From JAVBLQ01 sp031553435 (lineage in GTDB: Bacteria > Bacteroidota > Bacteroidia > Bacteroidales > Azobacteroidaceae): a stretch of DNA of 64,000 bases. The position numbers and the translations under genes were made by a program. Below are positions 24,148 to 34,019 of this stretch, in pieces. Each line of letters begins with the position of its first letter. Within the stretch, counting starts at the first letter, position 1. Under the pieces are notes generated by a model. It was not told the origin of the DNA, did not search any database, and saw only the letters and a list, made by a program, of their open reading frames with translations. The DNA is taken from assembly GCA_031553435.1 (NCBI GenBank), contig JAVBLQ010000065.1, positions 15,554 through 79,553 on the forward strand. The letters run 5' to 3'.

Positions 24148-26604
24148 ATGAACAGATTTTTTAACATTTTACTTTGCCTTTTATTTGTTGTTTATATCGA
24201 CATTTTTGCTCAAAAGCAGAAAAAGGTACTAATCATTGGCATCGATGGCTTAATACAAACAGCTATCACATCCGAAAATTCTCCGCATTTGAAAAATCTG
24301 ATGGACAATTCCCTCAGTTATACTAATGCACTGGCAGATGTTCCTACATGGAGTGCAACCGGTTGGTCGGGAATTTTAACCGGAGTCTCTGTAAATAAAC
24401 ATAATGTAACGGGAAATGACTTTGCCAACAATAAGCTAGACCAATATCCGAGTTTTTTCAAATATTTGTCGGCTGAGGTTCCTACTTTTCGTACCGCTTC
24501 ATTTGTAACGTGGACGGAAATTAATAACTACATTAATTTGCCTGCTTATCTGACAAAATCTTTCTCATCTTCAGGTTCTTATGAAGAAAAAGACAGATTC
24601 ACATACGAGAACGTTATCAATGAGCTGTCATACCCCAGCGCCGGATGTATTTTCATTCAATTCGATCAGGTAGATCATTATGGTCACGATTCCGGGTTTT
24701 CCACAACCAATCCGGCCTATATAAATTCATTGAAAACAGTCGATGGTTATGTCGGAGAAATATTGGGTGCCATAAAAAGCAGATCCAATTATACTAATGA
24801 AGATTGGTTGGTCATTGCCGTGACCGATCATGGAGGAACTACAGCCGGTGCTCATGGAGGTGTTAGTTACGTAGAACGCAATGCATTTATTATTGTAAAC
24901 AACACTGCGATTACTCCTAAGTTGGTTAACGATCTTCCGGAAGAAACCACGAAAACAATGGATCAAACCATTCAAACCATTGATTTTAATGGAAATGTTT
25001 ACGGACAAATTCCTGCTTCGGATGATTTGAATTTTGGTACGGATAAAAGTTTTACCATCGAATTCAGGGTTCGTATTACTTCAACCAACAGTGATCCTGT
25101 AATCATTGGAAATAAAGATTGGAACAGCGGAGGCAACAGAGGTATTGCTATCGTAAACAATGGAGGAACTCTTCATGTAAATGTTGGCGACGGGAATAGC
25201 CCCAGCCAACGCCAGGATATCAAAACTGTTGATCTGAATGACAATTACTGGCACCACATTTCAGTAGTTGTAAACCGTTCTACACAACAAATGACAGTAT
25301 ACGACGCCGGAGTTGAAAAAGGAAGTGCATCAATCAGTCAGGTAGGAAATCTCACAAGCGGCATGAATTTTTGTATTGCTCAGGACGGAACAACCTCCTA
25401 TAATCCGGATTTCAAAGGAAATATTGCGGAAATCAGGATATTCAAATCTGCACTAAGCCCTGAAGCAATTAAAAACTATGTTGAAAAATCGTTAGACACA
25501 CAACATCCTGCATACAGCGACTTGATAATATATGCAAAAGGAAATGATGCTTCAGGAAGCGTTTTTGCCGGATCTTTAGGAAAAAGTGACATTCAGATCA
25601 AGACCAGAAATTCCCAAACAATTTCATGGACAGAAATAACATCTCCAATCATTCTTGGAAAAACAGAAGATACCAAAGGCGCTCCTCACTTGTATGATAT
25701 TGCTCCGACCGTATTTTCATTCTTAAATCTGCCAATCTCGAATTATGACTGGGATGGAAAATCCTTAGTAGATTTCCAACAAGAACCTTACACAATCGAA
25801 CCTAAGGCAAATGATTGTTTACCGGCACCTACAGACCTAGAAGCTGTCATTGATAACTTTGAAAACGGATTCATCAATTTTACCAATTGCCTGAATAGTA
25901 TGGAAGGTGCCGGTTTTAGTATTGTAGATAATCCGAATTCTAATAGTTTGAATATGAGCAACAAAGTATTGAAAATTACTCGTACTGTTGCAAATACAAA
26001 CACTTGGGCAGGATTTTGGGCTCCTTTGAATAGCGATGGTTACAATCGTTTCGACACAGATAAATATCAATATGTATCATTTAAAATATTACAGGATCTG
26101 TCAGGAGCATCAGCACGTTTCAAATTCGAAAACTCAGACGGAGGAGGTTCTACTAACGAAATATATCCGATATCAGCGCCATCAAAAACAGGAGAATGGG
26201 AACTTCTTACATTCGATATGAAGAATAATGGAGCCAAAGGACATTATAAAATAATCAGTATCCAACCGGATGTAGCTGCAAACCGTCCGGTACATAGTGT
26301 ATACATTGATGATATCATACTTAGCACATCGATTCCTACCTCTATCAGTCAAGGAAAAATGAATGCCAATGATATAAAAGTTCAAATCAATGATCAAGCC
26401 GCTTCCATATTTTTCAATTTACCGGAAGCCGGAAAAGCGCAAGTTTCTGTTTTTAACACCACAGGTCAATTGATTGACAGTAAAATACTGAATAATGCTG
26501 TAGCGGGAGAAAATCATGTTTCTTCCAGGATTGATTCAAAAGGAGTTTATATTGTTAAAGTCACATCAAACGAAAACAATTTGACGGCAAAATTTATTAA
26601 ATAA
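24148..26604 (+). CDS. Secreted alkaline-phosphatase-superfamily phosphodiesterase with LamG and T9SS domains
   Basis: 818 residues. Signal peptide (MNRFFNILLCLLFVVYIDIFAQ), then a type I phosphodiesterase/nucleotide pyrophosphatase domain: metal-binding GIDGL near 32, nucleophile region DVPTWSATGWSGILTG, FDQVDHYGH and VTDHGG. A LamG/concanavalin-like domain is inserted (~290-430, with GNIAEIRIFKSALSPE), then the phosphatase domain finishes (GAPHLYDIAPTVFSFL). Residues ~730-818 (VSVFNTTGQLI... KGVYIVKVTSNENNLTAKFIK) are a T9SS type A sorting domain, so it is exported to the surface. It is the first gene of the PUL. Substrate unknown. Confidence 0.85.
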   Translation: MNRFFNILLCLLFVVYIDIFAQKQKKVLIIGIDGLIQTAITSENSPHLKNLMDNSLSYTNALADVPTWSATGWSGILTGVSVNKHNVTGNDFANNKLDQYPSFFKYLSAEVPTFRTASFVTWTEINNYINLPAYLTKSFSSSGSYEEKDRFTYENVINELSYPSAGCIFIQFDQVDHYGHDSGFSTTNPAYINSLKTVDGYVGEILGAIKSRSNYTNEDWLVIAVTDHGGTTAGAHGGVSYVERNAFIIVNNTAITPKLVNDLPEETTKTMDQTIQTIDFNGNVYGQIPASDDLNFGTDKSFTIEFRVRITSTNSDPVIIGNKDWNSGGNRGIAIVNNGGTLHVNVGDGNSPSQRQDIKTVDLNDNYWHHISVVVNRSTQQMTVYDAGVEKGSASISQVGNLTSGMNFCIAQDGTTSYNPDFKGNIAEIRIFKSALSPEAIKNYVEKSLDTQHPAYSDLIIYAKGNDASGSVFAGSLGKSDIQIKTRNSQTISWTEITSPIILGKTEDTKGAPHLYDIAPTVFSFLNLPISNYDWDGKSLVDFQQEPYTIEPKANDCLPAPTDLEAVIDNFENGFINFTNCLNSMEGAGFSIVDNPNSNSLNMSNKVLKITRTVANTNTWAGFWAPLNSDGYNRFDTDKYQYVSFKILQDLSGASARFKFENSDGGGSTNEIYPISAPSKTGEWELLTFDMKNNGAKGHYKIISIQPDVAANRPVHSVYIDDIILSTSIPTSISQGKMNANDIKVQINDQAASIFFNLPEAGKAQVSVFNTTGQLIDSKILNNAVAGENHVSSRIDSKGVYIVKVTSNENNLTAKFIK

Positions 26605-26653
26605 TAAGGGGTTGCCTGTCAATTTATTCGACAACTAATTAATTCAATTAAAT

Positions 26654-29600
26654 ATGAAAATCTATATTGTAAGTTGCATTTTCCTGTTGATGTCTTCTAT
26701 AACTGTTTTTGCACAGCAAAAAGCAGTTTCGGGGACAGTAAAAGATGAAACGGGGGAAACTTTACCGGGAGTTACCGTTAAAGTAAAAAATAAAGATACG
26801 GGAACTATTACTGATTTCGATGGAAAATATTCTATTACCGTCAATCAGGGAGATATCCTTGAATTTTCTTATATCGGCTTAACTCCTCAAACCGCAGTTG
26901 TTGGTACAAGTAATACCATTGATATTACCTTAAGAGAAGATGTAACTGTGTTGACTGAAACAGTTGTTATCGGTTATGGTACAGCTAAGAAACGAGATTT
27001 GACCGGTTCGATTACCACTATTAAAGGAGATGATGTAGCCAATAAACCCTCATCAAACCCGATGTCTTTGATACAGGGAAAAGTGGCCGGTGTACAAATC
27101 ACCAATTCGGGACGTGCCGGTGACGAACCTGACGTTCGCATTCGCGGAACAAACTCTATCAATGGAGCTAAACCATTATATATTGTCGACGGATTATTCA
27201 ACGACAATATCAACTTCCTAAATCCTGCCGACATAGAATCGATGGAAGTATTGAAAGACCCCTCTTCTCTGGCTATTTTTGGAGTTAGAGGAGCTAACGG
27301 TGTCATCATCATTACAACCAAAAGAGCGAAAGAAGGCAAAACTGTAGTAAACATCAATTCTTCTGTCGGAGCAAAACAAGTAGTAAACAAAATTAAACTA
27401 ACCAATGCTGCCGAATTCAAAGAATTATACAATGAACAGCGGGTGAACGAAGGAGCTACCACCCCATACGATTATTATCTCTGGCAAGCTGATACCGATT
27501 GGCAGGACGAAATATTCCAAAACGGATTGGTTACACAAAATAATATCAGTATTTCGGGTGCAAACGAAAAAAGTAAATTCTATATGGGTGTCGGATACAT
27601 TTATGAAGAAGGTATCATTAATCATGAAAAAATGAATAAAATATCTATCAATGTAAATGACGAATATTCCATCAGTAAAAATTTCAGGGTCGGATTCCAG
27701 TTCAACGGATACAAAGAAAACTCAACCGATAACAAAAAGGTAACCGCTGCTCTCCAGGCTGCTCCTATTGCTGCTCCATATAATGAAGAATATCAGTTAT
27801 ACAGTGTTTTACCTGATTTCCAGAATGCCCAGATAGGCAATCCGATGTTCGACATCGAGCTAAGAGCCAACAAAACCCTTCCGGTAAAATACCGGGCTGT
27901 CGGGAATGTTTATGGAGAATTGGATTTCCTCAAACACTTCAACTTCCGGGTTGCATTTTCTGCCGACTATGGATTCAATCAACAGCAACAATACACTCCG
28001 ATCACAATGGCATACAATCCTTATATTGTAGATGCAGCACCTATTGATACCATTTCCAGAACAACTTCGGTTTCTCAATATCAAAATATCTATACAAAAA
28101 TCCAACAGGACTATTTATTGACTTACAAGCAACAAATCAAAGATCACGGAATTACAGTCACTGCCGGATTTACTACAAACTATAATTCCTATTCTCAAAT
28201 ATCAGGTAGCCGTCAACAAGGCGACGGACTCCCGTTCCCTGATGATGAAAGGAATTGGTATTTAAGTTGGGGTGATAAAAAAACACAAACAAACGACAGT
28301 GAACAATGGGACAGAGCTACTGTTTCTTTCCTGACAAGAGCATTATATAACTATAAAAACAAATACTTGTTCAATGCTTCTTACAGACGGGATGGCTCTT
28401 CCGCATTCACCAACACAAACAATGAATGGCAGGATTTTGGAGCAGTGGGTGCCGGATGGATTGTAACTGAAGAGGATTTCATGCGCAATCAAAATATCCT
28501 TGATTATTTGAAAATCAAAGCCTCTTGGGGTATTTTAGGAAATCAGGCAACCGGGACCTCTCAATTTGACATGTATCCTTCTTATCCTCAAATTGATATG
28601 GGTAGTGCAGCGATATTTGGAGGAAATGTTGTTCCTGCATATTCCCCTAAGTACATTGCAAGTCCGGATTTAAGATGGGAAACTGTGCATGCCTGGGAAG
28701 CAGGATTCGAAACCAATCTGCTTCATAACAAACTGCACTTTGAAGCTGTCTATTACAATAAGTTAACAAAAGACATGTTAAGTACGGTTCCCGGACAAGT
28801 TGGTTCTGTACCGGGATTAGCAAACGTAGGTGAAATTGCCAATAAAGGACTTGAATTAGCTGCCTCCTGGAACAGCACTATCGGAAAAGACTGGACATAC
28901 GGCATCAGTGGGAACTTAACAACAATAGATAATGAAGTTAAAAAATTAGGCGATATCGGATATGAAATTATTTCCGGTCCTTCCCGTGTAACAGTAGGAT
29001 ACCCCATTGGATATTTCTATGGTTACAAATCCGAAGGAATCTACCAAACCAAAGCGGAGATTAACCAATCGCCTGTCAGCAAACTTGGCGCTGTTGAACC
29101 CGGAGATATCAAATTTGCAGACACAGATGGTGACAATACAATTACAGTAAACGACCGCACCATGATCGGTAACCCAACACCCGATTTCACATATGGAGGT
29201 TCTGTTTCGATAGGATACAAAAATGTAGATTTAATTGTCGACGTAATGGGTGTTTATGGTAATGAGATTTACAAAAGCTGGGACCAACAAAAATACACCA
29301 AGGCTAATTATCCCATAGACCGCCTGAACCGTTGGAACGGAGTCGGAACGTCTAACTGGGAACCTATCCTGAGCCAAAAACGAGACAATAACTATTACGA
29401 TTCCGATTATTATATTGAAGACGGCAGTTTCTTCCGTGTCAGAAATATACAGTTAGGCTATAACCTGGCGCAATCAGCCGTTAAGAAATTACGCCTACAA
29501 TCGCTTCGTTTATATGTGAATGCACAAAATCCGGTAACTTTTAAAAACAGTACCGGTTACACACCCGAAATCGGAGGAAGCTCCATCAAATTTGGAGTAG

Positions 29601-29659
29601 ACGAGGGTACTTATCCGATTCCTGCTGTTTATACATTTGGTTTCAATCTTAGTTTTTAA
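26654..29659 (+). CDS. SusC/RagA-type TonB-dependent outer-membrane transporter
   Basis: 1001 residues. Signal peptide ending VFAQQ, a carboxypeptidase-D-like domain (SGTVKDETGETLPGVTVKV), the SusC TonB box and plug (ETVVIGYGTAKKRDLTGSI, RIRGTNSINGAKPLYIVDG), and a 22-strand barrel ending in aromatic FNLSF. It imports glycans across the outer membrane with its SusD partner, energised by TonB. The specificity is inferred from the downstream enzymes. It starts 50 bp after the phosphodiesterase gene. Confidence 0.97.
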   Translation: MKIYIVSCIFLLMSSITVFAQQKAVSGTVKDETGETLPGVTVKVKNKDTGTITDFDGKYSITVNQGDILEFSYIGLTPQTAVVGTSNTIDITLREDVTVLTETVVIGYGTAKKRDLTGSITTIKGDDVANKPSSNPMSLIQGKVAGVQITNSGRAGDEPDVRIRGTNSINGAKPLYIVDGLFNDNINFLNPADIESMEVLKDPSSLAIFGVRGANGVIIITTKRAKEGKTVVNINSSVGAKQVVNKIKLTNAAEFKELYNEQRVNEGATTPYDYYLWQADTDWQDEIFQNGLVTQNNISISGANEKSKFYMGVGYIYEEGIINHEKMNKISINVNDEYSISKNFRVGFQFNGYKENSTDNKKVTAALQAAPIAAPYNEEYQLYSVLPDFQNAQIGNPMFDIELRANKTLPVKYRAVGNVYGELDFLKHFNFRVAFSADYGFNQQQQYTPITMAYNPYIVDAAPIDTISRTTSVSQYQNIYTKIQQDYLLTYKQQIKDHGITVTAGFTTNYNSYSQISGSRQQGDGLPFPDDERNWYLSWGDKKTQTNDSEQWDRATVSFLTRALYNYKNKYLFNASYRRDGSSAFTNTNNEWQDFGAVGAGWIVTEEDFMRNQNILDYLKIKASWGILGNQATGTSQFDMYPSYPQIDMGSAAIFGGNVVPAYSPKYIASPDLRWETVHAWEAGFETNLLHNKLHFEAVYYNKLTKDMLSTVPGQVGSVPGLANVGEIANKGLELAASWNSTIGKDWTYGISGNLTTIDNEVKKLGDIGYEIISGPSRVTVGYPIGYFYGYKSEGIYQTKAEINQSPVSKLGAVEPGDIKFADTDGDNTITVNDRTMIGNPTPDFTYGGSVSIGYKNVDLIVDVMGVYGNEIYKSWDQQKYTKANYPIDRLNRWNGVGTSNWEPILSQKRDNNYYDSDYYIEDGSFFRVRNIQLGYNLAQSAVKKLRLQSLRLYVNAQNPVTFKNSTGYTPEIGGSSIKFGVDEGTYPIPAVYTFGFNLSF

Positions 29660-29664
29660 TTATG

Positions 29665-29774
29665 TATAAGTAATTAATAGAAATTAAATTGTAATTTACT
29701 TTGGTGCAATTCATTGTTAATAAACAAACTATTAATTTCTAATAATTACAACTAATTACGATCAATTACTTATA
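29665..29774. repeat. Inverted-repeat words between susC and susD
   Basis: TATAAGTAATT (29665-29675) pairs with AATTACTTATA (29764-29774), TAGAAATTAA (29678-29687) with TTAATTTCTA (29732-29741), and TTGTAATT (29689-29696) with AATTACAA (29744-29751). The second and third pairs are not nested, so they are alternatives. The hairpins could adjust the SusC:SusD ratio. Confidence 0.6.
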
Positions 29775-29788
29775 TAAAAATAAACATC

Positions 29789-31300
29789 ATGAAAAATCGT
29801 ATTATAAATACAAAATACTTACCGGCTTTATTATTTGCACTCGGAACAATGTTCTTGTGCGCTTGTTCCGATTTTCTGGACAGGGAACCGGAAGGCCGAC
29901 TTACAAATGACGATATTCCCGCAGGTACTCATGAAAATGAAGTCTTTGGTTTATATGCCGCTATGCGTTCCGAAGGAACATGCGGGCTGAAATTTATAGC
30001 TGTTCACAGTATTCGCTCTGACGATGCAGATAAAGGTAGCTCCGTAGGAGATGGAACTGATGCCGAATCATTTTTCGACAACTTCAACTACATTACTGAC
30101 CACTGGTTGTTAAATGGATATTGGACCGACCATTATGCGCTGATTAACCTTTGTAACAATATTATTACTGATATTGAAAATGAAATGGAAACCATGGAAA
30201 TTTCACAGGGAACAATGATAAACTTGGGCGAAGCCAAATTTTTCCGGGCCTACAGTTATTTCAATTTAGTCAGAGCTTTCGGCGAGATTCCCAAAATTGA
30301 TTTCGTAATCACAGCAGACAGATCGGGAAATGTCCCAAAATCAAGCGTAAATGATATTTATGCATTGATTGATGATGATTTGAACGAAGCTGCAAGCCTG
30401 CTTCCGATTTCTTGGGAGCCTAAATATCTTGGAAGATTAACTTCCGGAGCAGCTAAATCATTACAAGCAAAAACGGCTTTAACACGGGGTAATTGGAGTA
30501 CAGCTCTCAATAAAGCTCAGGAAGTAATCAATTCAGGGATGTACAATCTGAACACTCCTTACGATGTTATATTTACAGAAAAAGGAGAAAACTGCAGCGA
30601 ATCCATATTCGAAGTTCAGGCTTATTATACTTTAAGCGAAAATTACAAAACACAATACGCTGAAATACAAGGAGTAAGAGGTTCTGGAACTTGGGACATG
30701 GGATGGGGATGGAATACCCCGAACCAATTATTAGCTGATTCCTATGAAGGTGGAGATCCACGCAAAGATGCAACCCTTCTCTATTCCGGAAAAATAAATA
30801 CACCTTATGGAGAAGCTGTTCCTGCAGCAACAGCAGATGTTCCCCGTGCTTATTGGAATAAAAAAGTATATACCGATCCGGCCATACGCGCAGAAGTCAA
30901 TTCATATAAAGGATACTGGGTGAATGTTAGGATGATCCGCTATGCCGATGTGGTATTAATGGCTGCCGAAGCAGCTAACGAGTTAGGAAATACAAATGAT
31001 GCTCTCAATTATCTGGAAATGGTTCGCGCTCGCGCCCGAGGTACTAGTATCTCTATTTTACCTAAAATAACTACTACCAATCAAGTCGAATTGCGCAACG
31101 CAATCCGTCACGAAAGAAGGGTAGAATGTGGTATGGAACACGATCGTTTCTTCGATCTCGTTCGCTGGGGTATTGACGTGCAAGTATTGCGTGCGGCAGG
31201 TAAGACAAACTACCAGACCAAGCATCGTTTGTTGCCGATTCCACAGGGAGAAATAGACAAGTCGGGAGGAGTATTGATTCAAAATCCGGATTACCAATAA
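29789..31300 (+). CDS. SusD/RagB-type surface glycan-binding lipoprotein
   Basis: 503 residues. Lipoprotein signal with Cys near residue 26 (ALGTMFLCACSDFLDREPEGRLT). The SusD TPR-rich fold is recognisable: GEAKFFRAYSYFNLVRAFGEIPKI, RLTSGAAKSLQAKTALTRGNW, and the C-terminal RHERRVECGMEHDRFFDLVRWG. It forms the lid on SusC and binds oligosaccharides at the cell surface. Confidence 0.96.
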   Translation: MKNRIINTKYLPALLFALGTMFLCACSDFLDREPEGRLTNDDIPAGTHENEVFGLYAAMRSEGTCGLKFIAVHSIRSDDADKGSSVGDGTDAESFFDNFNYITDHWLLNGYWTDHYALINLCNNIITDIENEMETMEISQGTMINLGEAKFFRAYSYFNLVRAFGEIPKIDFVITADRSGNVPKSSVNDIYALIDDDLNEAASLLPISWEPKYLGRLTSGAAKSLQAKTALTRGNWSTALNKAQEVINSGMYNLNTPYDVIFTEKGENCSESIFEVQAYYTLSENYKTQYAEIQGVRGSGTWDMGWGWNTPNQLLADSYEGGDPRKDATLLYSGKINTPYGEAVPAATADVPRAYWNKKVYTDPAIRAEVNSYKGYWVNVRMIRYADVVLMAAEAANELGNTNDALNYLEMVRARARGTSISILPKITTTNQVELRNAIRHERRVECGMEHDRFFDLVRWGIDVQVLRAAGKTNYQTKHRLLPIPQGEIDKSGGVLIQNPDYQ

Positions 31301-31312
31301 ACAAATTAAGAA

Positions 31313-31372
31313 TTAAGAACTAAGAGTGAAGAATTTATTTCATTCAAGTCTTAGTTCTTAACTCTTCACTCT
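31313..31372. repeat. Inverted repeat between susD and LamG lipoprotein gene
   Basis: TTAAGAACTAAG (31313-31324) pairs with CTTAGTTCTTAA (31350-31361). Overlapping AGAGTGAAG (31323-31331) pairs with CTTCACTCT (31364-31372). The two stems compete, as in the susC-susD gap. Confidence 0.7.
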
Positions 31373-31386
31373 TAATTCAAAAAAAT

Positions 31387-32247
31387 ATGAAACTAACAAA
31401 CAAAATAACAAAATTGGCAGGAGCTTTATTAATAAGTTCTCTTTTCTTTTCCTGCCAGAATTTCGACCGTCCGGAAATGATTATCATCCCCGATCCGGAA
31501 CCAGCTCCCTACAGTCCGTTGAAAATTTATATCCCTTTTACCGGAAATAGTGTTGCCGACAGTAGCATGTATAAATTCAAAACTGCCGGAACAGGAATCA
31601 TTTATGTGCCTGGAATAACCGGCATCGGCATGAAAGGTGGTACCGGAAACTATCTTCTGATCGACAAACCTGACGATTTGACCGATATGCCTAATCCGAT
31701 AGACAGTATCAAAAATATGGATGCATACACCATCTCTATGTGGATGAATCTGAAAACCTCCGAAGTAAATGGAGGTGCCCGTGAATTATTCTGTATTCCT
31801 CACACCGGCAAAGGATGGGGTTATTTAGACATCTTTACAGACGGAAGCAATGCCAGCGGCGTATTATTCAAAATCCACATGTTCAACAACCGGACAGGAG
31901 CCTTGGTGGATGCCTGGATTGATAATTGCAGACTGGCGGATGCATTGGATAAATGGGTACATCTCGTGTTCAGATACAATGGAGAAACTTCCCAATTCGA
32001 TGTCTACTTGAATGGAGAGCAAGCTTACACCAAAGCATTGGGTGATTATGGTAAATTGGTATTCGAAGATATGTCTCCGACATTGGTATTGGCAAACTTT
32101 CCAAAAAATACAGTTCCGCCGTTAACAACTGATACGGAAAACTGGGGATGGGCGATTCCTTTCAATGGAGAATTAGACCAGTTCCGTTTTTATAATATCG
32201 CTCTTAACGACGAAGATATAGAAGATTTATATTTCAATAAACAATAG
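31387..32247 (+). CDS. LamG/concanavalin-like surface lipoprotein
   Basis: 286 residues. Lipoprotein signal with Cys near residue 23 (ALLISSLFFSCQNFDRPE). After a Pro-rich linker, residues ~45-286 are a LamG-like jelly roll (LKIYIPFTGNSVADSS, YTISMWMNLKTSEVNGG, WVHLVFRYNGETSQFDVYLNG, LDQFRFYNIALNDEDIEDLY). In this position, after SusD, such proteins act as extra surface glycan-binding proteins (SusE/F-like role). Ligand unknown. Confidence 0.8.
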   Translation: MKLTNKITKLAGALLISSLFFSCQNFDRPEMIIIPDPEPAPYSPLKIYIPFTGNSVADSSMYKFKTAGTGIIYVPGITGIGMKGGTGNYLLIDKPDDLTDMPNPIDSIKNMDAYTISMWMNLKTSEVNGGARELFCIPHTGKGWGYLDIFTDGSNASGVLFKIHMFNNRTGALVDAWIDNCRLADALDKWVHLVFRYNGETSQFDVYLNGEQAYTKALGDYGKLVFEDMSPTLVLANFPKNTVPPLTTDTENWGWAIPFNGELDQFRFYNIALNDEDIEDLYFNKQ

Positions 32248-32277
32248 GAATATACACTCACTAAAAACAGATAGAAG

Positions 32278-33933
32278 ATGAAAAAAAATATATTTAAGAT
32301 GTTGTTTTTAGCATTGCCACTTTTCGCATTTTTTTCATGTAGCGACGATGATGATTCGGTAGATAAATTCAGCATCACAGAAATACAGATTGATGGAAGT
32401 ATGGCTACAAGAAACATATACACCGGTGTGGATGCCGGAGCTCCATTTACGTTGAACTTCTCGGATCCGGTTGATGTCAGCACAGTTGCCGGTAATATTG
32501 AACTGCTAAATTCAAAAAACTCAAAAGTAGCACTCAGCTTTGTTTATGAAGATGGCGACAAAACGATTATCGTTCAACCAAAGAAAGAACTGAAAATGTT
32601 TTCGGATTATCGGCTCAATATATGGCCGGCATTGAAATCAGCCAAAGGAACGATACTCGATTCCGGAAGATCAATTGAGATTGCAACCGCTATCGATTCT
32701 ACGAATAAGTTCCCTCTCATTTCGGATGACGAGCTATTGACCCTGGTTCAAAAGCAAACATTCAAGTATTTCTGGGAATTCGGACATCCGACATCCGGAA
32801 TGGCTCGCGAACGCAGCACATCCGGCGATATCGTTACTACCGGAGGTACCGGATTCGGAATAATGGCAATGCTAGTTGCTTCCGAACGAGGATTTGTTAC
32901 ACGCCAGGAAGCTGCTGCTAGGGTTCAGAAAATTGTAACATTCCTGAAAAGTAAATGTACAAACTACCATGGAGCATACGCCCACTGGATTAACGGATCA
33001 ACCGGAGCGACTATTCCATTTGGTACTCAGGATAATGGAGCTGACTTAGTAGAAACTTCTTTCTTATTCCAAGGATTACTTACGGCAAGACAATACTTCA
33101 ACGAGGCAGGTAGTGACGAACAAAAACTAAGAAGCGACATCAAACAGCTTTGGGAAGCTCTCGATTGGAATTGGTTTCAAAAAGAAGGAGAAAACGTTCT
33201 TTACTGGCACTGGAGTCCTACTTACGGATGGGCGATGAATATGCCTATTCGTGGATGGAGTGAAGGGTTAATGGCATATGTATTGGCAGCATCTTCCCCC
33301 ACACATTCCATTACAAAAGCAGTTTATGACCAGGGATGGGCCAGAAACGGTAATATGAAAAACGGAGAGTCTTACTATGGCTATATATTGCCGTTAGGTG
33401 AACCCTACGGAGGCCCAATGTTCTTCTCGCATTACTCTTTCTTAGGATTGAGGCCCGCCGGATTGAGCGATGCTTATGCCAATTATTGGACTCAGGTAAC
33501 TCATCATACACTAATCAATAACAGCTATTGTATTGATAATCCTAAACGGTACAATGGTTATAGCAAAGATTGCTGGGGATTGACCGCTTCTGATGGAAAT
33601 GGAGGCTATAGCGCCCATTCTCCGACAAACGACAAAGGTGTAATTGCTCCTACGGCAGCATTGGCTTCAATGCCTTATACGCCAACAGAATCAATGCGAG
33701 CTTTGCATTTCTACTATTACAAAATGGGCGATTTGCTTTGGAAAGAATATGGTTTTGTAGATGCTTTGAATCCTTCTGCCGGTTGGTATGACGATCAATT
33801 CTTAGCCATTGATCAAGGTCCTATTATTGTTATGATTGAAAACTACCGCACAGGATTACTTTGGAACCTGTTTATGAGTTGTCCGGAAGTTCAAATGGGT
33901 TTAAAAAAATTAGGATTCAGTTATAGTAATTGA
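32278..33933 (+). CDS. GH144-like glucoamylase-family lipoprotein with N-terminal Ig-like domain
   Basis: 551 residues. Lipoprotein signal (FAFFSCSDDDDS), an Ig-like domain at ~35-135 (PFTLNFSDPVDVSTVAGNIEL), then an (alpha/alpha)6-barrel catalytic domain of the glycoamylase/GH144 type: LVQKQTFKYFWEFGHPTSGMARERS, TGGTGFGIMAMLVASERGF, VLYWHWSPTYGWAMN, PYGGPMFFSHYSFLGLRP and WYDDQFLAIDQGPIIVMIENYRTG. Characterised GH144 members are endo-beta-1,2-glucanases. It is probably surface-exposed and makes the first cuts. A paralogue lies at 36308. Confidence 0.85.
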   Translation: MKKNIFKMLFLALPLFAFFSCSDDDDSVDKFSITEIQIDGSMATRNIYTGVDAGAPFTLNFSDPVDVSTVAGNIELLNSKNSKVALSFVYEDGDKTIIVQPKKELKMFSDYRLNIWPALKSAKGTILDSGRSIEIATAIDSTNKFPLISDDELLTLVQKQTFKYFWEFGHPTSGMARERSTSGDIVTTGGTGFGIMAMLVASERGFVTRQEAAARVQKIVTFLKSKCTNYHGAYAHWINGSTGATIPFGTQDNGADLVETSFLFQGLLTARQYFNEAGSDEQKLRSDIKQLWEALDWNWFQKEGENVLYWHWSPTYGWAMNMPIRGWSEGLMAYVLAASSPTHSITKAVYDQGWARNGNMKNGESYYGYILPLGEPYGGPMFFSHYSFLGLRPAGLSDAYANYWTQVTHHTLINNSYCIDNPKRYNGYSKDCWGLTASDGNGGYSAHSPTNDKGVIAPTAALASMPYTPTESMRALHFYYYKMGDLLWKEYGFVDALNPSAGWYDDQFLAIDQGPIIVMIENYRTGLLWNLFMSCPEVQMGLKKLGFSYSN

Positions 33934-33948
33934 AAATAGAAAATAGAA

Positions 33949-34004
33949 AATGGAGAATTGAGAATGAAAGTTTTGAAATCATTCTTCATTTTCAATTCTC
34001 CATT
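33949..34004. repeat. Inverted repeat before the GH3 gene
   Basis: AATGGAGAATTGAGAATGAA (33949-33968) is complementary to 33985-34004 at 19 of 20 positions. It lies inside an apparent upstream extension of the GH3 frame (33930-34019), which is therefore not genuine coding sequence. Confidence 0.8.
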
Positions 34005-34019
34005 CCAAAAGACATTATC

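Noticed and set aside
33930..34019. N-terminal extension of the GH3 frame
   Set aside because: The 30 extra codons are an inverted repeat, and a perfect lipoprotein signal begins at 34020.
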